Assembly (NCBI GenBank): GCA_007695365.1
Contig: REDV01000097.1
Span: forward strand, 1 to 45,170
Direction of reading: 5' to 3'
Source of the DNA: Cryomorphaceae bacterium
GTDB taxonomy: Bacteria > Bacteroidota > Bacteroidia > Flavobacteriales_D > SKUL01
DNA: 45,170 bases
Positions 17,352 to 25,426 of this stretch are shown piece after piece; position 1 is the first letter of the stretch, and every line of letters begins with the position of its first letter. The notes below the pieces were generated by a model. The model did not search any database. It was not told where the DNA came from and saw nothing but the letters and a program-made list of their open reading frames with translations. The translations under genes were made by a program, and so were the position numbers.

Positions 17352-18185
17352 TCAACTTTGCTCTTCCACTGAATATCCGAAATGCTTCAAGTAAGGTGCT
17401 GCCTGCCGCTCAAAGTGCGCCAATAATTCAGGCGGAATCTCATCGCGGTAAGATCCCTTTTTACCCTGACGAACAAAAGTTTTGAGGTTTTTCCAACGCG
17501 GATTGTCCCAACCGCTTTCCTGCTCCTTCTTCTTCATGGCTCCAAAAGAAGAGCCGTCTACTACCCGCTGAATTTCTTCCTCACTCCTTTCGAGACCTGT
17601 AAAGTCGCAAATCCGTTTTAATTCGCGGGCCGCATTTTCCAGCAGGTCTTCGTAGCGCACAAGAATAATCTCAGCTCCGTGCGGATTCTCCATCCACTGG
17701 CGGCAATGCTCGTACCACGGAACATTGATCAAGCCCTCGCCGCGGAGTATCATGTCATCCAGACTATACACACTTCCCAAATCCCGTTTCATCGCGCCAA
17801 AGGACGCCATTGCGTCGCGGCCATCGCGCACCAAATGAATAACCCGTTTCATGTGAGGTCGCGGCAAATCGTGGGTTTTGAAGAAACAGAACGTGTGGTA
17901 GCGCTTGTAGAAAGGTTTGAGATGGACGTCGGGAGTAAGTTCCTGTACCAATTTGTCGGGTACATAGCGAGGATCCATTCCAAATTGCAAGGCAGCCAAC
18001 ATATGCTGCATCCAGGTATTGCCGGATTTCGGAAAGCCCGCCACGAAAATATCCTCTGGCTTTGTTTCGCTCATGAGATAATAATGGTTGGCGTCACTGA
18101 AGTACCGAAGCACATCAGCACTTTCTTGCCTTTGCATCCATGCGAAACTTTTCACCCAACGCTTAACTCCTGCCAAGTTCATCAT
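17352..18185 (-). CDS. Sulfotransferase domain protein
   Basis: From ATG 18185 the protein is 277 residues, normal for PF00685. It has the 5'-phosphosulfate loop FPKSGNTW and the 3'-phosphate-binding segment HLVRDGRDAMASF, so it should use PAPS as sulfate donor. The acceptor is unknown. A longer GTG start at 18239 is unlikely because a TATCTTTG box (18202-18209, minus) would then lie inside the coding region. The 3' end converges on the ACMSD-like gene with nine bases between the stops. Confidence 0.88.
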   Translation of the reverse strand: MMNLAGVKRWVKSFAWMQRQESADVLRYFSDANHYYLMSETKPEDIFVAGFPKSGNTWMQHMLAALQFGMDPRYVPDKLVQELTPDVHLKPFYKRYHTFCFFKTHDLPRPHMKRVIHLVRDGRDAMASFGAMKRDLGSVYSLDDMILRGEGLINVPWYEHCRQWMENPHGAEIILVRYEDLLENAARELKRICDFTGLERSEEEIQRVVDGSSFGAMKKKEQESGWDNPRWKNLKTFVRQGKKGSYRDEIPPELLAHFERQAAPYLKHFGYSVEEQS

Positions 18186-18201
18186 GCTAACTCTATGCGG
18201 C

Positions 18202-18209
18202 CAAAGATA
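18202..18209 (-). promoter_or_regulatory. -7 box (TATCTTTG) of the sulfotransferase gene
   Basis: An exact TATCTTTG on the minus strand 16 bases before ATG 18185. It decides between two possible starts. Confidence 0.5.
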
Positions 18210-18319
18210 GCGGAAAGTGTAAAGGACCGTGACCTCCACTCAATGAGTATGCTGATTAACGAATACGTTAATATTACGACAATCTTGCAGCACAACCATC
18301 TTCTGGCACGCTCTTTTCT

Positions 18320-18327
18320 TACCTTCG
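18320..18327 (+). promoter_or_regulatory. Possible -7 box (TACCTTCG) of the PQQ-like gene
   Basis: TACCTTCG lies 24 bases before ATG 18352. It is one mismatch from TAnnTTTG, and the same variant precedes pepT at 36735-36742. Confidence 0.3.
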
Positions 18328-18351
18328 CGGCGTAATCAATATCGTATTTCT

Positions 18352-20295
18352 ATGAGATCATCCAATATCCTACTAAGCGTTTTGTTTGCTGTGCTCTACC
18401 TCGGGGTATCTGCGCAGCTTAGCCCTTCATGGACTGTGCAGCCGGAAGGAAAACTCTCTTTCCAAATGGTCACTGCTTCGGGTAATTTTCTTGTAGCTTC
18501 TGACCAATCGCTCTCTTCCTACGCTCCGGAATCGGGCGAAAAAATCTGGTCTTTAAACGAGCTCGGTGGACTTGAAGAAGCCGACATCAGCGAAATTCCG
18601 GGATCTCCCCTGCTGATGGTGAACAAAGCCGGCGACATCAGGATTATTGACCCATTCAGCGGAGGAATACGCTTCCACTCCAAGGCTTCAGGTTTCGAGG
18701 AGCTCGATTTTGAGCAGATGATGTACCGAACCAACGGCATTCTCATAAGCGGGAAGAAAGCCGGTAACAAACCTTCTATGGTACTGGTAGATCTGAGCAC
18801 CGGACAAATTCGTTGGGAAAAGGATGAGAAGTTCGGAAAGATCATTGCAGCCCGCGAGTTCTCTCCCACCGAAATGCTCGTAGTGACGATCTTCAATGTG
18901 CACCGCATTCAAAGTGAGAATGGAAGCACCATCTGGAAGGAAGCAACCTCTGCCGAAAGCGAAGCCATGGCAGGTGCTGGCGAACTCGGTGCCCTTTTCC
19001 AGGGTCTTACAGAACAACTCGCTGCGGATGTTGAATTTGTGATCCGTTATTTTGAGAATCCCGCTGAAGACGTTTTCGTAGTTGCTTCTGAAACCAAAAG
19101 AAACGCGAGTTCAGACCCCAACAAACCCAGCTATGTGTTTGAAAGCAATTACACCGCTCACAAAATGAGTACCGGTAAACGCATGTGGAAGGCCCCTGTT
19201 GAAATGAAGGGCAAAATTGGCGATCTGGCTTTTTACCAAAGAGGCGTGGTGATTATGCCCGACGACGGTAATAAAACTACCATCAATTCTTTTGACCTCG
19301 CAACCGGCGAAGGAAAATGGGGCAAAAAAGGCAAAGGCATCAAACTGCAGGGCGGTGTATACAACCACATGGCACTCGATCAAGGTTTGCTCACCGTTTC
19401 TGCTTCGGGTAAAAACAGCTTCTTTAATGTAGTAAATCCATCTACCGGTGAACTTGCCTTTGACAAATCGGTAAGATTGGGGGGGCAGTTGGTCAACCTC
19501 ATCCCGTCTGCAAAAGGGGTTGCCATGGTTACCACGGAAGCGATGGACATTCTGGATGTGAACACCGGTGATTTGCTGCTCGCCAAAACAATTGACACCG
19601 AGGCAGGCCTGATTGCGCTCGAGGATGGCAACATCATTGTTTTTGACACAAAAGGAGGAATTTTGAGGAAAGTAAATCCCAACACTGCAGCGATCACAGA
19701 TCTGAGCAGCGACAAACTCAAATTCGACGGCAAAGAAAACCCAAATGGATTGGAAGTTCGCGACAACGGATACCTGCTTTCTTCGGAGCAAAACCTTGCC
19801 CTATTCAGCAAAAACGGAGACCTCGTTTACCAGGCCTACTTCCCCGCACCGCGTGAATCAGGTCTGAAACGGGCACTGCTGATTGCTCAGGCCGTGCGTG
19901 CCGCGTACATTGGCGCCAACGCCTACGCCGCAGGTGCCACTTTGCAAGCCGCAGCGCCATCTGTATCGGAAGAAGATGCCGTGGGTGGAGCCCTCGTTCA
20001 GGGAATCGGAATGGCTTATGAAGAAATGGGTAACGCAGCCTCCGATTTTGCCAAAAAATCGCTGCAGCAAGCTACCGAACGACTCAAAGCCACTGCTGGC
20101 TCCCGAGATTTCCTCGTATTGATGTCAACCATCGACAAGCAAAACGCTTTGGTAAAAGTGAACAAAAACACGGGTGAGGCCGAAGGACATATCCTGCTGG
20201 GCGACCAAAAACAACCGATTTACGCCGTAGATGATGTAACCGGAAAGATTTTCAGTGTTGGAGGCGATGGAGCCGTAGCCGGCTACAAGCTCTGA
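18352..20295 (+). CDS. Secreted PQQ-like beta-propeller repeat protein
   Basis: This 647-residue protein has a signal peptide ending GVSAQ. It then shows repeated blade motifs of the PQQ-binding-like/quinoprotein propeller: YAPESGEKIWSL, VDLSTGQIRWEKD, QSENGSTIWKE, HKMSTGKRMWKAP, FDLATGEGKWGKKG, VNPSTGELAFDK and VNTGDLLLAK. A helical, alanine-rich insert (about 500-575) breaks the pattern before the last blade. No enzymatic residues were recognised; such proteins often serve as scaffolds. It has its own hairpin terminator at 20321-20353. Confidence 0.8.
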   Translation: MRSSNILLSVLFAVLYLGVSAQLSPSWTVQPEGKLSFQMVTASGNFLVASDQSLSSYAPESGEKIWSLNELGGLEEADISEIPGSPLLMVNKAGDIRIIDPFSGGIRFHSKASGFEELDFEQMMYRTNGILISGKKAGNKPSMVLVDLSTGQIRWEKDEKFGKIIAAREFSPTEMLVVTIFNVHRIQSENGSTIWKEATSAESEAMAGAGELGALFQGLTEQLAADVEFVIRYFENPAEDVFVVASETKRNASSDPNKPSYVFESNYTAHKMSTGKRMWKAPVEMKGKIGDLAFYQRGVVIMPDDGNKTTINSFDLATGEGKWGKKGKGIKLQGGVYNHMALDQGLLTVSASGKNSFFNVVNPSTGELAFDKSVRLGGQLVNLIPSAKGVAMVTTEAMDILDVNTGDLLLAKTIDTEAGLIALEDGNIIVFDTKGGILRKVNPNTAAITDLSSDKLKFDGKENPNGLEVRDNGYLLSSEQNLALFSKNGDLVYQAYFPAPRESGLKRALLIAQAVRAAYIGANAYAAGATLQAAAPSVSEEDAVGGALVQGIGMAYEEMGNAASDFAKKSLQQATERLKATAGSRDFLVLMSTIDKQNALVKVNKNTGEAEGHILLGDQKQPIYAVDDVTGKIFSVGGDGAVAGYKL

Positions 20296-20320
20296 CAGTT
20301 GCCTTTTTTCAACTCAACTC

Positions 20321-20353
20321 AAAACCGGGGGCCGTTGGCCTCCGGTTTTTTTG
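20321..20353 (+). terminator. Rho-independent terminator of the PQQ-like gene
   Basis: A GC-rich hairpin (AACCGGGGGCC, loop GTT, GGCCTCCGGTT) is followed by a T run, 26 bases after the stop. Confidence 0.8.
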
Positions 20354-20371
20354 TTTTTGGGGTTGTTTTGT

Positions 20372-20506
20372 TCAGGCCGGAGGCCTGAGAAGGCGCAGCT
20401 TAACAGAAATTGAATACTTCGGCGTAGCGAGACGCTACGCCGAACAGTAATGGATTTATTTAGGCCGGAGGCCTAAAAAGTTGCGACGTAGCGAGACGCT
20501 ACGTCG
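20372..20506. repeat. Tandem A-B-A'-B' palindrome array
   Basis: Four perfect hairpins alternate. A is 20372-20388 (TCAGGCC-GGA-GGCCTGA). B is 20418-20444, with an 11-bp stem around the loop GAGAC. A' is 20459-20477 (TTTAGGCC-GGA-GGCCTAAA). B' is 20484-20506 (CGACGTAGC-GAGAC-GCTACGTCG). The B and B' stems differ at paired positions (GGCGTAGC/GCTACGCC against GACGTAGC/GCTACGTC), so both arms changed together. A degraded A-B pair sits at 39500-39545. These look like REP-type extragenic palindromes. Confidence 0.75.
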
Positions 20507-20521
20507 AACAAAGGAATCAAA

Positions 20522-20559
20522 ACCGCCATCCCGGGCATCCGGGATGGTACGGATTTTTT
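20522..20559 (+). terminator. Terminator-like hairpin
   Basis: A perfect 9-bp stem (CCATCCCGG, loop GCAT, CCGGGATGG) is followed within six bases by six Ts. It lies inside the gene-free repeat region and may be a further repeat unit rather than the end of a transcript. Confidence 0.45.
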
Positions 20560-20599
20560 CATAGCCATGCGCTCAAGCGAGCCTGGCGAAAAAACCAGA

Positions 20600-20961
20600 A
20601 GCATTTCATGTCAGAACTACAAGCGTAATCCTTGCAGAACAAGTTTACATTTCGCGGCAGGATTACCTGCGGTGATCCTTGCAGCTCCGTGAAGGGAATC
20701 AATCCCTGATTTTGCTCCAACCCTGTTGGAGCAAAATGGGCTTTTTTTCATCCCTGAACGCTCAAGCGAGCTTGGCGTTCACAAAGTAGTTTCAGGATTA
20801 CTTGAGTGATCCTTGCAAAACAAGTTTGCGTCTCGCAAAAGGATTACTCGCGTGATCCTTGCAGCTCCGTGAAGGGAATCAATCCCTGATTTTGCTCCAA
20901 CCCTGTTGGAGCAAAATGGGCTTTTTTTCATCCCTGAACGCTCAAGCGAGCTTGGCGTTCA
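20600..20961. repeat. Two tandem copies of a unit of about 180 bp
   Basis: The blocks 20672-20781 and 20852-20961 are identical over 110 bases at an offset of 180, and the bases before each (from about 20608 and 20790) are clearly similar. Each unit holds a hairpin TTTTGCTCCAA-CCCTG-TTGGAGCAAAA followed by GGGC and seven Ts, and a second hairpin around GCTCAAG-CGAG-CTTGGC. No ORF in it looks real. The identity suggests a recent duplication. Confidence 0.85.
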
Positions 20962-20978
20962 GGGATGAAAAAAAGCCC
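20918..20978. repeat. 61-bp near-perfect inverted repeat
   Basis: The left arm 20918-20946 and right arm 20951-20978 pair over about 28 bases with a single bulged T around the loop CGAG. The left arm is the end of the second 180-bp unit. The right arm continues into the tRNA-Arg terminator, so the structure joins two opposing transcript ends. Confidence 0.8.
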
Positions 20979-21004
20979 GCACCCAACTCGTTGGGTACGG
21001 GGCT
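20968..21004 (-). terminator. Terminator of tRNA-Arg
   Basis: On the minus strand an imperfect GC-rich hairpin (arms AGCCCCGTACCCAA and TTGGGTGCGGGCT around CGAG) is followed by seven Ts. It starts about 12 bases after the tRNA 3' end. Confidence 0.75.
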
Positions 21005-21015
21005 TGATCATCAAG

Positions 21016-21089
21016 TGATCGCGACAGGATTCGAACCTGTGACCGTCTGCTTAGAAGGCAGATGCTCTATCCAGCTGAGCTACGCGACC
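21016..21089 (-). tRNA. tRNA-Arg(TCT)
   Basis: The 74-nt minus-strand sequence folds as a full cloverleaf. The acceptor stem pairs GGTCGCG with CGCGATC and has discriminator A at 21016. The T arm contains GGTTCGAATCC, and the anticodon stem-loop has anticodon TCT (21053-21055), reading AGA/AGG. CCA is not encoded. It lies 45 bases downstream of the MBL hydrolase gene on the same strand. Confidence 0.95.
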
Positions 21090-21101
21090 GAAAAAGCGGT
21101 G

Positions 21102-21109
21102 CAAAAGTA
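21102..21109 (-). promoter_or_regulatory. -7 box of tRNA-Arg (TACTTTTG)
   Basis: The minus strand reads TACTTTTG, matching TAnnTTTG, 12 bases before the mature tRNA 5' end. This suggests the tRNA has its own promoter inside the spacer after the MBL gene. Confidence 0.45.
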
Positions 21110-21134
21110 ATCAAAATGAAGGCTGCAACGATGT

Positions 21135-22538
21135 TCAAATTCCCTTGAAAAGCACAAATCGCTCCAGGTATTCCGGAACGATTGCATTCCACCCGAGGTC
21201 ATGCTCAATGCGCATGCGCAATGCCCTGAGGGCTTCGGGCTCGCCGTGAACCACGAATGTCATTTTGGGTGAATCTTCAAATGCCCCCATCCAGCGCATC
21301 AATTCCCGACAATCAGCATGGGCCGATAATCCGTCAATCAGCTCCACATGGCATTTTACTTTTACTTCCTCTCCAAAAATCCGGATGGTGGGTTCGCCTT
21401 TCAGAATGCGCCTACCACGGGTACCTTCGGGTTGATAACCCACAATCAAGAGGGTGTCTTCCTCGCGCGGCAAGCGATGATACAGGTGATGCAAAATTCT
21501 TCCTCCGGTCATCATACCACTGGCAGACAAAATAATAGCACGCGTTTTTATATCGTTGAGAGCCATGGAATCGGCGTGCGAGCGTACCACGCGAAGCTGG
21601 TTGTGCAGGGTGAGGAATCCTCCGTCCACATCCAAAAGCTCACGCTTGATTTTGTGATCTTTATCGTGCTCAAGGTAAATTCGAGTGGCGGTAATGGCCA
21701 TAGGGCTATCCATGTAAATAGGCAGTTTGGGAATCTCTTTGCTGTCCATCAACTCATTGAGATAGTATAAAACCGCCTGCGATCTGCCCACCGCAAAGGC
21801 CGGAATTACGATGCACCCTCCCCTGTCTAAACCGCGCATGATGGCCTGCCCCAACTCTTCCTGAATGTCGGTACTTATTTGCTCACGGTTCCCGTAAGTG
21901 GATTCTATAAACAAAACATCAGCTTTGGGAATACGTTGCGGCGGAAACAACACCGGATCTGAGTCACGCCCAAGGTCACCCGAAAAAACAATGGTCTTTT
22001 CCTGCTCGTCTCCTCTGAGCGTCAGTTCTACAATGGCAGCACCCAAAATGTGACCTGCATTGTAGAATTTGAGCTTCACCCGTTCATTGATTTCAACTTC
22101 CTCGCCATAGGCGTAGGGAACAACCAGAGGTAAAGTCGCCTCAACGTCCTCGGTACTGTATAGCGGTCTGGGATCCTTGTGCTTGGAGTAACCTTTTCGG
22201 TGTGCGTATTCGGCCTCCTCCTCCTGTAGTTTAGCAGAATCCAGAAGCAACACTTCGAGCAAATCTGCAGTTCCACGGGTGCAGTACACCGGGCCTCCGT
22301 AGCCCTGTTTTACGAGCCTGGGCAGGTAGCCACTGTGATCCAGATGTGCGTGCGTCAAAACCACCGCATCTATCTTGGTTGCATCCACAGGAAAATCATC
22401 CCAATTCAGCAAGCGAAGCTCTTTCAAACCCTGAAACATCCCGCAATCCACCAATATCCTGTAATCGTTAACCTCCAGTAAAAACTTCGATCCCGTTACA
22501 GTACCCGCCCCACCCAAAAATTTAACATGCACATCCAT
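21135..22538 (-). CDS. MBL-fold beta-CASP hydrolase (CPSF73/Ysh1-like ribonuclease family)
   Basis: This 467-residue protein has the metallo-beta-lactamase zinc motif THAHLDH (His63, His65, Asp67, His68). Further ligands are in NAGHILGAA and FSGDLGRD. The beta-CASP insertion follows, with SGMMTGGRILHHL and a C-terminal GLSAHAD and VHGEPEA. This order is that of single-domain beta-CASP proteins related to the cleavage factor CPSF73, which act as RNA endo/exonucleases. The substrate in this organism is unknown. tRNA-Arg follows 45 bases downstream. Confidence 0.88.
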   Translation of the reverse strand: MDVHVKFLGGAGTVTGSKFLLEVNDYRILVDCGMFQGLKELRLLNWDDFPVDATKIDAVVLTHAHLDHSGYLPRLVKQGYGGPVYCTRGTADLLEVLLLDSAKLQEEEAEYAHRKGYSKHKDPRPLYSTEDVEATLPLVVPYAYGEEVEINERVKLKFYNAGHILGAAIVELTLRGDEQEKTIVFSGDLGRDSDPVLFPPQRIPKADVLFIESTYGNREQISTDIQEELGQAIMRGLDRGGCIVIPAFAVGRSQAVLYYLNELMDSKEIPKLPIYMDSPMAITATRIYLEHDKDHKIKRELLDVDGGFLTLHNQLRVVRSHADSMALNDIKTRAIILSASGMMTGGRILHHLYHRLPREEDTLLIVGYQPEGTRGRRILKGEPTIRIFGEEVKVKCHVELIDGLSAHADCRELMRWMGAFEDSPKMTFVVHGEPEALRALRMRIEHDLGWNAIVPEYLERFVLFKGI

Positions 22539-22633
22539 GGCTCCAGTTTATCTTACTTTATGACTTTTGCCAAAGAACGTGAATTTAGACTTGCACCTCG
22601 TGCCAAAACATGCAAATCAGTTGGGATATTCCC

Positions 22634-22641
22634 TATCTTTG
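22634..22641 (+). promoter_or_regulatory. -7 box (TATCTTTG) of the HPF-like/ridA genes
   Basis: An exact TATCTTTG 52 bases before ATG 22693. A longer in-frame start at 22567 lies upstream of it, which supports the shorter protein. Confidence 0.5.
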
Positions 22642-22692
22642 CTCACCCCTCGCGGGAAAAACCACACACTTAACACACATTACATCAACCTT

Positions 22693-23016
22693 ATGCAAGT
22701 AAAAGTAAATACCGATAACAACATCAACGGAACGGAAGATTTCAAAACCAAAGCCCGTGCTGCCGTAGAAAATGGACTTCGTCGTTACAGCGATCGCATT
22801 ACCCGTGTTGAAGTACATCTCAGCGATGAAAACGCCGAAAGAGGAACCAGTGCCGAAGGTGACAAGCGCTGTCTTTTGGAAGCACGGATTTCAGGCATGC
22901 AACCCATTGCCGTTACCGAAAATGCCGCGCACGTAGAGCAAGCACTCAACGGCGCCATTGACAAAGCGCTCCGCACCATCGGACGAACCATTGACAAAGC
23001 ACGCAATCATCGGTAA
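22693..23016 (+). CDS. HPF/RaiA-family ribosome-associated protein
   Basis: From ATG 22693 the protein is 107 residues (MQVKVNTDNNI). It has the family pattern GLRRYSDRITRVEVHLSDEN, KRCLLEARISGMQPIAVTE and a basic C-terminal helix. Short HPF/RaiA proteins bind the 30S decoding region and help form hibernating ribosomes or stabilise resting 70S. The longer start at 22567 adds 42 non-conserved residues and precedes the promoter box. ridA follows 13 bases after the stop, probably in the same transcript. Confidence 0.85.
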   Translation: MQVKVNTDNNINGTEDFKTKARAAVENGLRRYSDRITRVEVHLSDENAERGTSAEGDKRCLLEARISGMQPIAVTENAAHVEQALNGAIDKALRTIGRTIDKARNHR

Positions 23017-23029
23017 ACCAAACCCTACC

Positions 23030-23416
23030 ATGGCGCAAACAATTATCAAAACCAACAAGGCTCCTGCGCCAATAGGCCCGTATAATCAGGCGATTAGAGC
23101 AGGAAATATGCTCTTTGTGAGTGGCCAGATTGCAATCAACCCCGAATCCGGACAATTGGAAACCGACAACATTGAGGGAGAAACACATCGCGTGATGCAA
23201 AATCTCAAAGCCATACTGGAAGAGGCCGGTGCCGGGTTTGAAAACGTGGTAAAAACCAGCATCTTTCTTAGCGATATGAACAACTTTGCCGCAGTAAATG
23301 CCGTGTACGGAAGCTACTTCAACGATGAACAAGCCCCCGCTCGGGAAACCGTAGAAGTTTCGGTTTTGCCCAAATCGGTGAATGTTGAAATATCCGCAGT
23401 GGTTTTTCTGGGCTAA
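23030..23416 (+). CDS. ridA: RidA family reactive enamine/imine deaminase
   Basis: From ATG 23030 the product is 128 residues, the standard length. It shows APAPIGPYNQAI, LFVSGQI, ETHRVMQNLKAILEEAG and PARETVEVSVLPK. Arg105 is conserved at the active-site position and Glu120 follows. RidA hydrolyses the 2-aminoacrylate-type enamines made by PLP enzymes. The longer reading from 22958 overlaps the HPF-like gene and is not needed. Its stop overlaps the convergent kinase gene by four bases. Confidence 0.95.
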   Translation: MAQTIIKTNKAPAPIGPYNQAIRAGNMLFVSGQIAINPESGQLETDNIEGETHRVMQNLKAILEEAGAGFENVVKTSIFLSDMNNFAAVNAVYGSYFNDEQAPARETVEVSVLPKSVNVEISAVVFLG

Positions 23417-24261
23417 CTTCCCGGCTGGTGAAATTGAGCCAGCCTCTCGCCCGGTTCACCAACAAAGATGCCTCTCCGCAATTGGTATGCATCGAGTCTT
23501 TGTGAAATTGTTTCCCGGAAATGGTACGCCACCGAACCCACCCATGACACTATGGTTTGCCCAACCTCCGGAAAAGGAAGCAGATACTGCTCTATAAACG
23601 CGTCGAATACGCTCTGAAGAAGATTTCGCACAAATGGATTCTCCTGGTGTTGGGCTGCAAAAGGAGCAAAAGAGGCCAGATAAGCGGCAGGTTGGTTCGC
23701 ATTGTACACCCGCTCAAGCACAGTATTCAGGTTCAGGTCAGAAAAAGAACGCAGTGATTCCCGCAGTTCATTGGGCATACTGCCGTGGAAGTAAGCCTTG
23801 AGCATTGCGCGCCCGATGTGATTGCCGCTGCCTTCGTCACCCAAGAGGTAGCCCAGCGAGGGTTTCTGGGTTCTGAGAGTATTGCCATCAAAAAAGCAGG
23901 CGTTGGAGCCGGTTCCGAGAATTGCGCAGATATGCGGTTCGCCCTCATAACAGGCCCTCGCAGCACCCCACAAATCGCTTTTCACCTCTGTGGTCGCCTG
24001 CGGCGCAAGCCGCAAAAGTAATTGCCGAATCCTGTTCTGGTTGCTCTCTGAAGAGCATCCCGCACCGTACCAAAACACCTGTTGAGCATCACGAAACGAT
24101 GAGAGTTCAGAAATTTCTGCAATTTCTTCAAGAAACTCTGACACCCGATTATAATTGGGATTAAATCCCTTGGTTTTGGCCACAGGCTTTACTGATTCGC
24201 GCGTGCAAAGCCACCAGTCGCAACTGCTTCCACCCGCATCTATCACCCACACCTGCTCCAT
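23413..24261 (-). CDS. BadF/BadG/BcrA/BcrD-type sugar kinase (N-acetylglucosamine/N-acetylmuramic acid kinase-like)
   Basis: This 282-residue protein has the ASKHA ATPase pattern: phosphate loop DAGGSSCDWWL at the N-terminus, ILGTGSNACFFDG in the middle and GYLLGDEGSGNHIGR, typical of N-acetylhexosamine kinases of the BadF group. Enzymes of this group phosphorylate GlcNAc or, as MurK, GlcNAc and MurNAc at C6. The start shares one base with the pfkA stop (TGATG), so the two are coupled. A murQ gene about 8.5 kb away would use MurNAc-6-phosphate, so a cell-wall recycling role fits, but that is inference. Confidence 0.85.
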   Translation of the reverse strand: MEQVWVIDAGGSSCDWWLCTRESVKPVAKTKGFNPNYNRVSEFLEEIAEISELSSFRDAQQVFWYGAGCSSESNQNRIRQLLLRLAPQATTEVKSDLWGAARACYEGEPHICAILGTGSNACFFDGNTLRTQKPSLGYLLGDEGSGNHIGRAMLKAYFHGSMPNELRESLRSFSDLNLNTVLERVYNANQPAAYLASFAPFAAQHQENPFVRNLLQSVFDAFIEQYLLPFPEVGQTIVSWVGSVAYHFRETISQRLDAYQLRRGIFVGEPGERLAQFHQPGS

Positions 24262-25241
24262 CAGGTAGAGAGAATATCAGCAATTCTCAGCCACTCCTTG
24301 TCCAATCGCAGCTTGTCGGAGATGGCCTCCTTAAAAGGTGTGAAAACCACCATACTGTTGATGAGTCCTACCATCGCACTCGATTTTCCTTCGCGTAAAC
24401 CCTCAACCGCCGCCAGTCCAAGCTTGGATGCGAGCAAACGATCGTTGAGCGTGGGCGAACCTCCGCGTTGCAGGTGCCCCAGAATGGTCACTTTGGTGTC
24501 GTACTCAGGATAGCGGCTCTTGATCTTTTCGGCCAGTGCGGTGGCCCCGCCTGTTCTGCCGCCTTCGGCAACTACCACAATACTCGATGATTTGTGGTGC
24601 GATTTGCTGCGTTCCAATATCTCTCCCAGTTCATCCACACTCATTTCCCGCTCAGGAACTACAATAGCTACGGCGCCTGTAGCCACGCCCGTATGGGCGG
24701 CAATGAAACCCGAGTCGCGCCCCATTACTTCCACAAAAAACAATCGGTTGTGCGAACGGGCGGTATCGCGGATTTTGTCAATGGCTTCCATAGCTGTATT
24801 GTTGGCCGTATCAAAACCCAAGGTATAGTCAGTTCCATACAGGTCATTGTCAATGGTTCCGGGGATACCAATTACCGGCAATCCGAACTCTTCTTGAAAA
24901 ATCATGGCTCCTGTAAAGGTTCCGTCTCCACCAATGGCAACCAGCGCATCAATTCCTTCGCTGCGCAGATTCTCATAAGCACGCTGCCTGCCTTCCTTCT
25001 CCATAAATGCAGGGCATCGGGCAGACTTGAGGATGGTGCCGCCACGTGGCAGAATGTGATTCACCGAGCGTGCAGAGAGCGGTTCAAAATCTTTGTCAAT
25101 CATCCCTTCGAAGCCGCGGTAAATACCCACCACCTCTATATCGTAATACACCGACGCGCGCACAACGGCACGCAACGCCGCATTCATTCCGGGAGCATCG
25201 CCACCCGATGTAAACACACCAATCTTTTTCAAGGACTTCAA
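24261..25241 (-). CDS. pfkA: ATP-dependent 6-phosphofructokinase
   Basis: This 326-residue protein is a bacterial PfkA of standard length. It has the ATP loop FTSGGDAPGMNAALR, VAIGGDGTFTGA, the catalytic PGTIDNDLYGTDYTLGFDTA segment, MGRDSGFIA and LGHLQRGGSPT. It phosphorylates fructose-6-phosphate in glycolysis. Asp and Gly in the GGDGT loop indicate ATP rather than pyrophosphate use. The downstream kinase gene is coupled by a TGATG overlap. Confidence 0.96.
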   Translation of the reverse strand: MKSLKKIGVFTSGGDAPGMNAALRAVVRASVYYDIEVVGIYRGFEGMIDKDFEPLSARSVNHILPRGGTILKSARCPAFMEKEGRQRAYENLRSEGIDALVAIGGDGTFTGAMIFQEEFGLPVIGIPGTIDNDLYGTDYTLGFDTANNTAMEAIDKIRDTARSHNRLFFVEVMGRDSGFIAAHTGVATGAVAIVVPEREMSVDELGEILERSKSHHKSSSIVVVAEGGRTGGATALAEKIKSRYPEYDTKVTILGHLQRGGSPTLNDRLLASKLGLAAVEGLREGKSSAMVGLINSMVVFTPFKEAISDKLRLDKEWLRIADILST

Positions 25242-25377
25242 TTTTATGTTATCAATGCTTAGCGCCCGATTTACCGAACCATTTCAATCGCCTAAGTTGC
25301 CAATTTTTCACGAAATCACTACCTTGTTTTGCTGAATCGTTGTGCGTTTGGGTCTATGAACTCCAACTCGGTTTTAC

Positions 25378-25385
25378 TATCTTTG
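25378..25385 (+). promoter_or_regulatory. -7 box (TATCTTTG) of the fused E1 gene
   Basis: An exact TATCTTTG 42 bases before ATG 25427. The in-frame start at 25340 lies before the box and would not be transcribed from it. Confidence 0.5.
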
Positions 25386-25426
25386 CGCGGCCCGGAATCT
25401 CCCGTGCTGCTTTAACATTGCTGCTT

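Noticed and set aside
20859-21110. 83-residue plus-strand ORF
   Set aside because: It runs through the tandem repeat, the terminator and the antisense of tRNA-Arg; the coding look is chance.
21348-21770. 140-residue plus-strand ORF
   Set aside because: Antisense to the beta-CASP hydrolase, whose zinc motifs are clear.
22567-22692. 42-residue N-terminal extension of the HPF-like protein
   Set aside because: It starts upstream of the TATCTTTG box and is not family-like; the conserved start is MQVKVN.
25340-25426. 29-residue extension of the fused E1
   Set aside because: It lies across the promoter box and has no E1 similarity.
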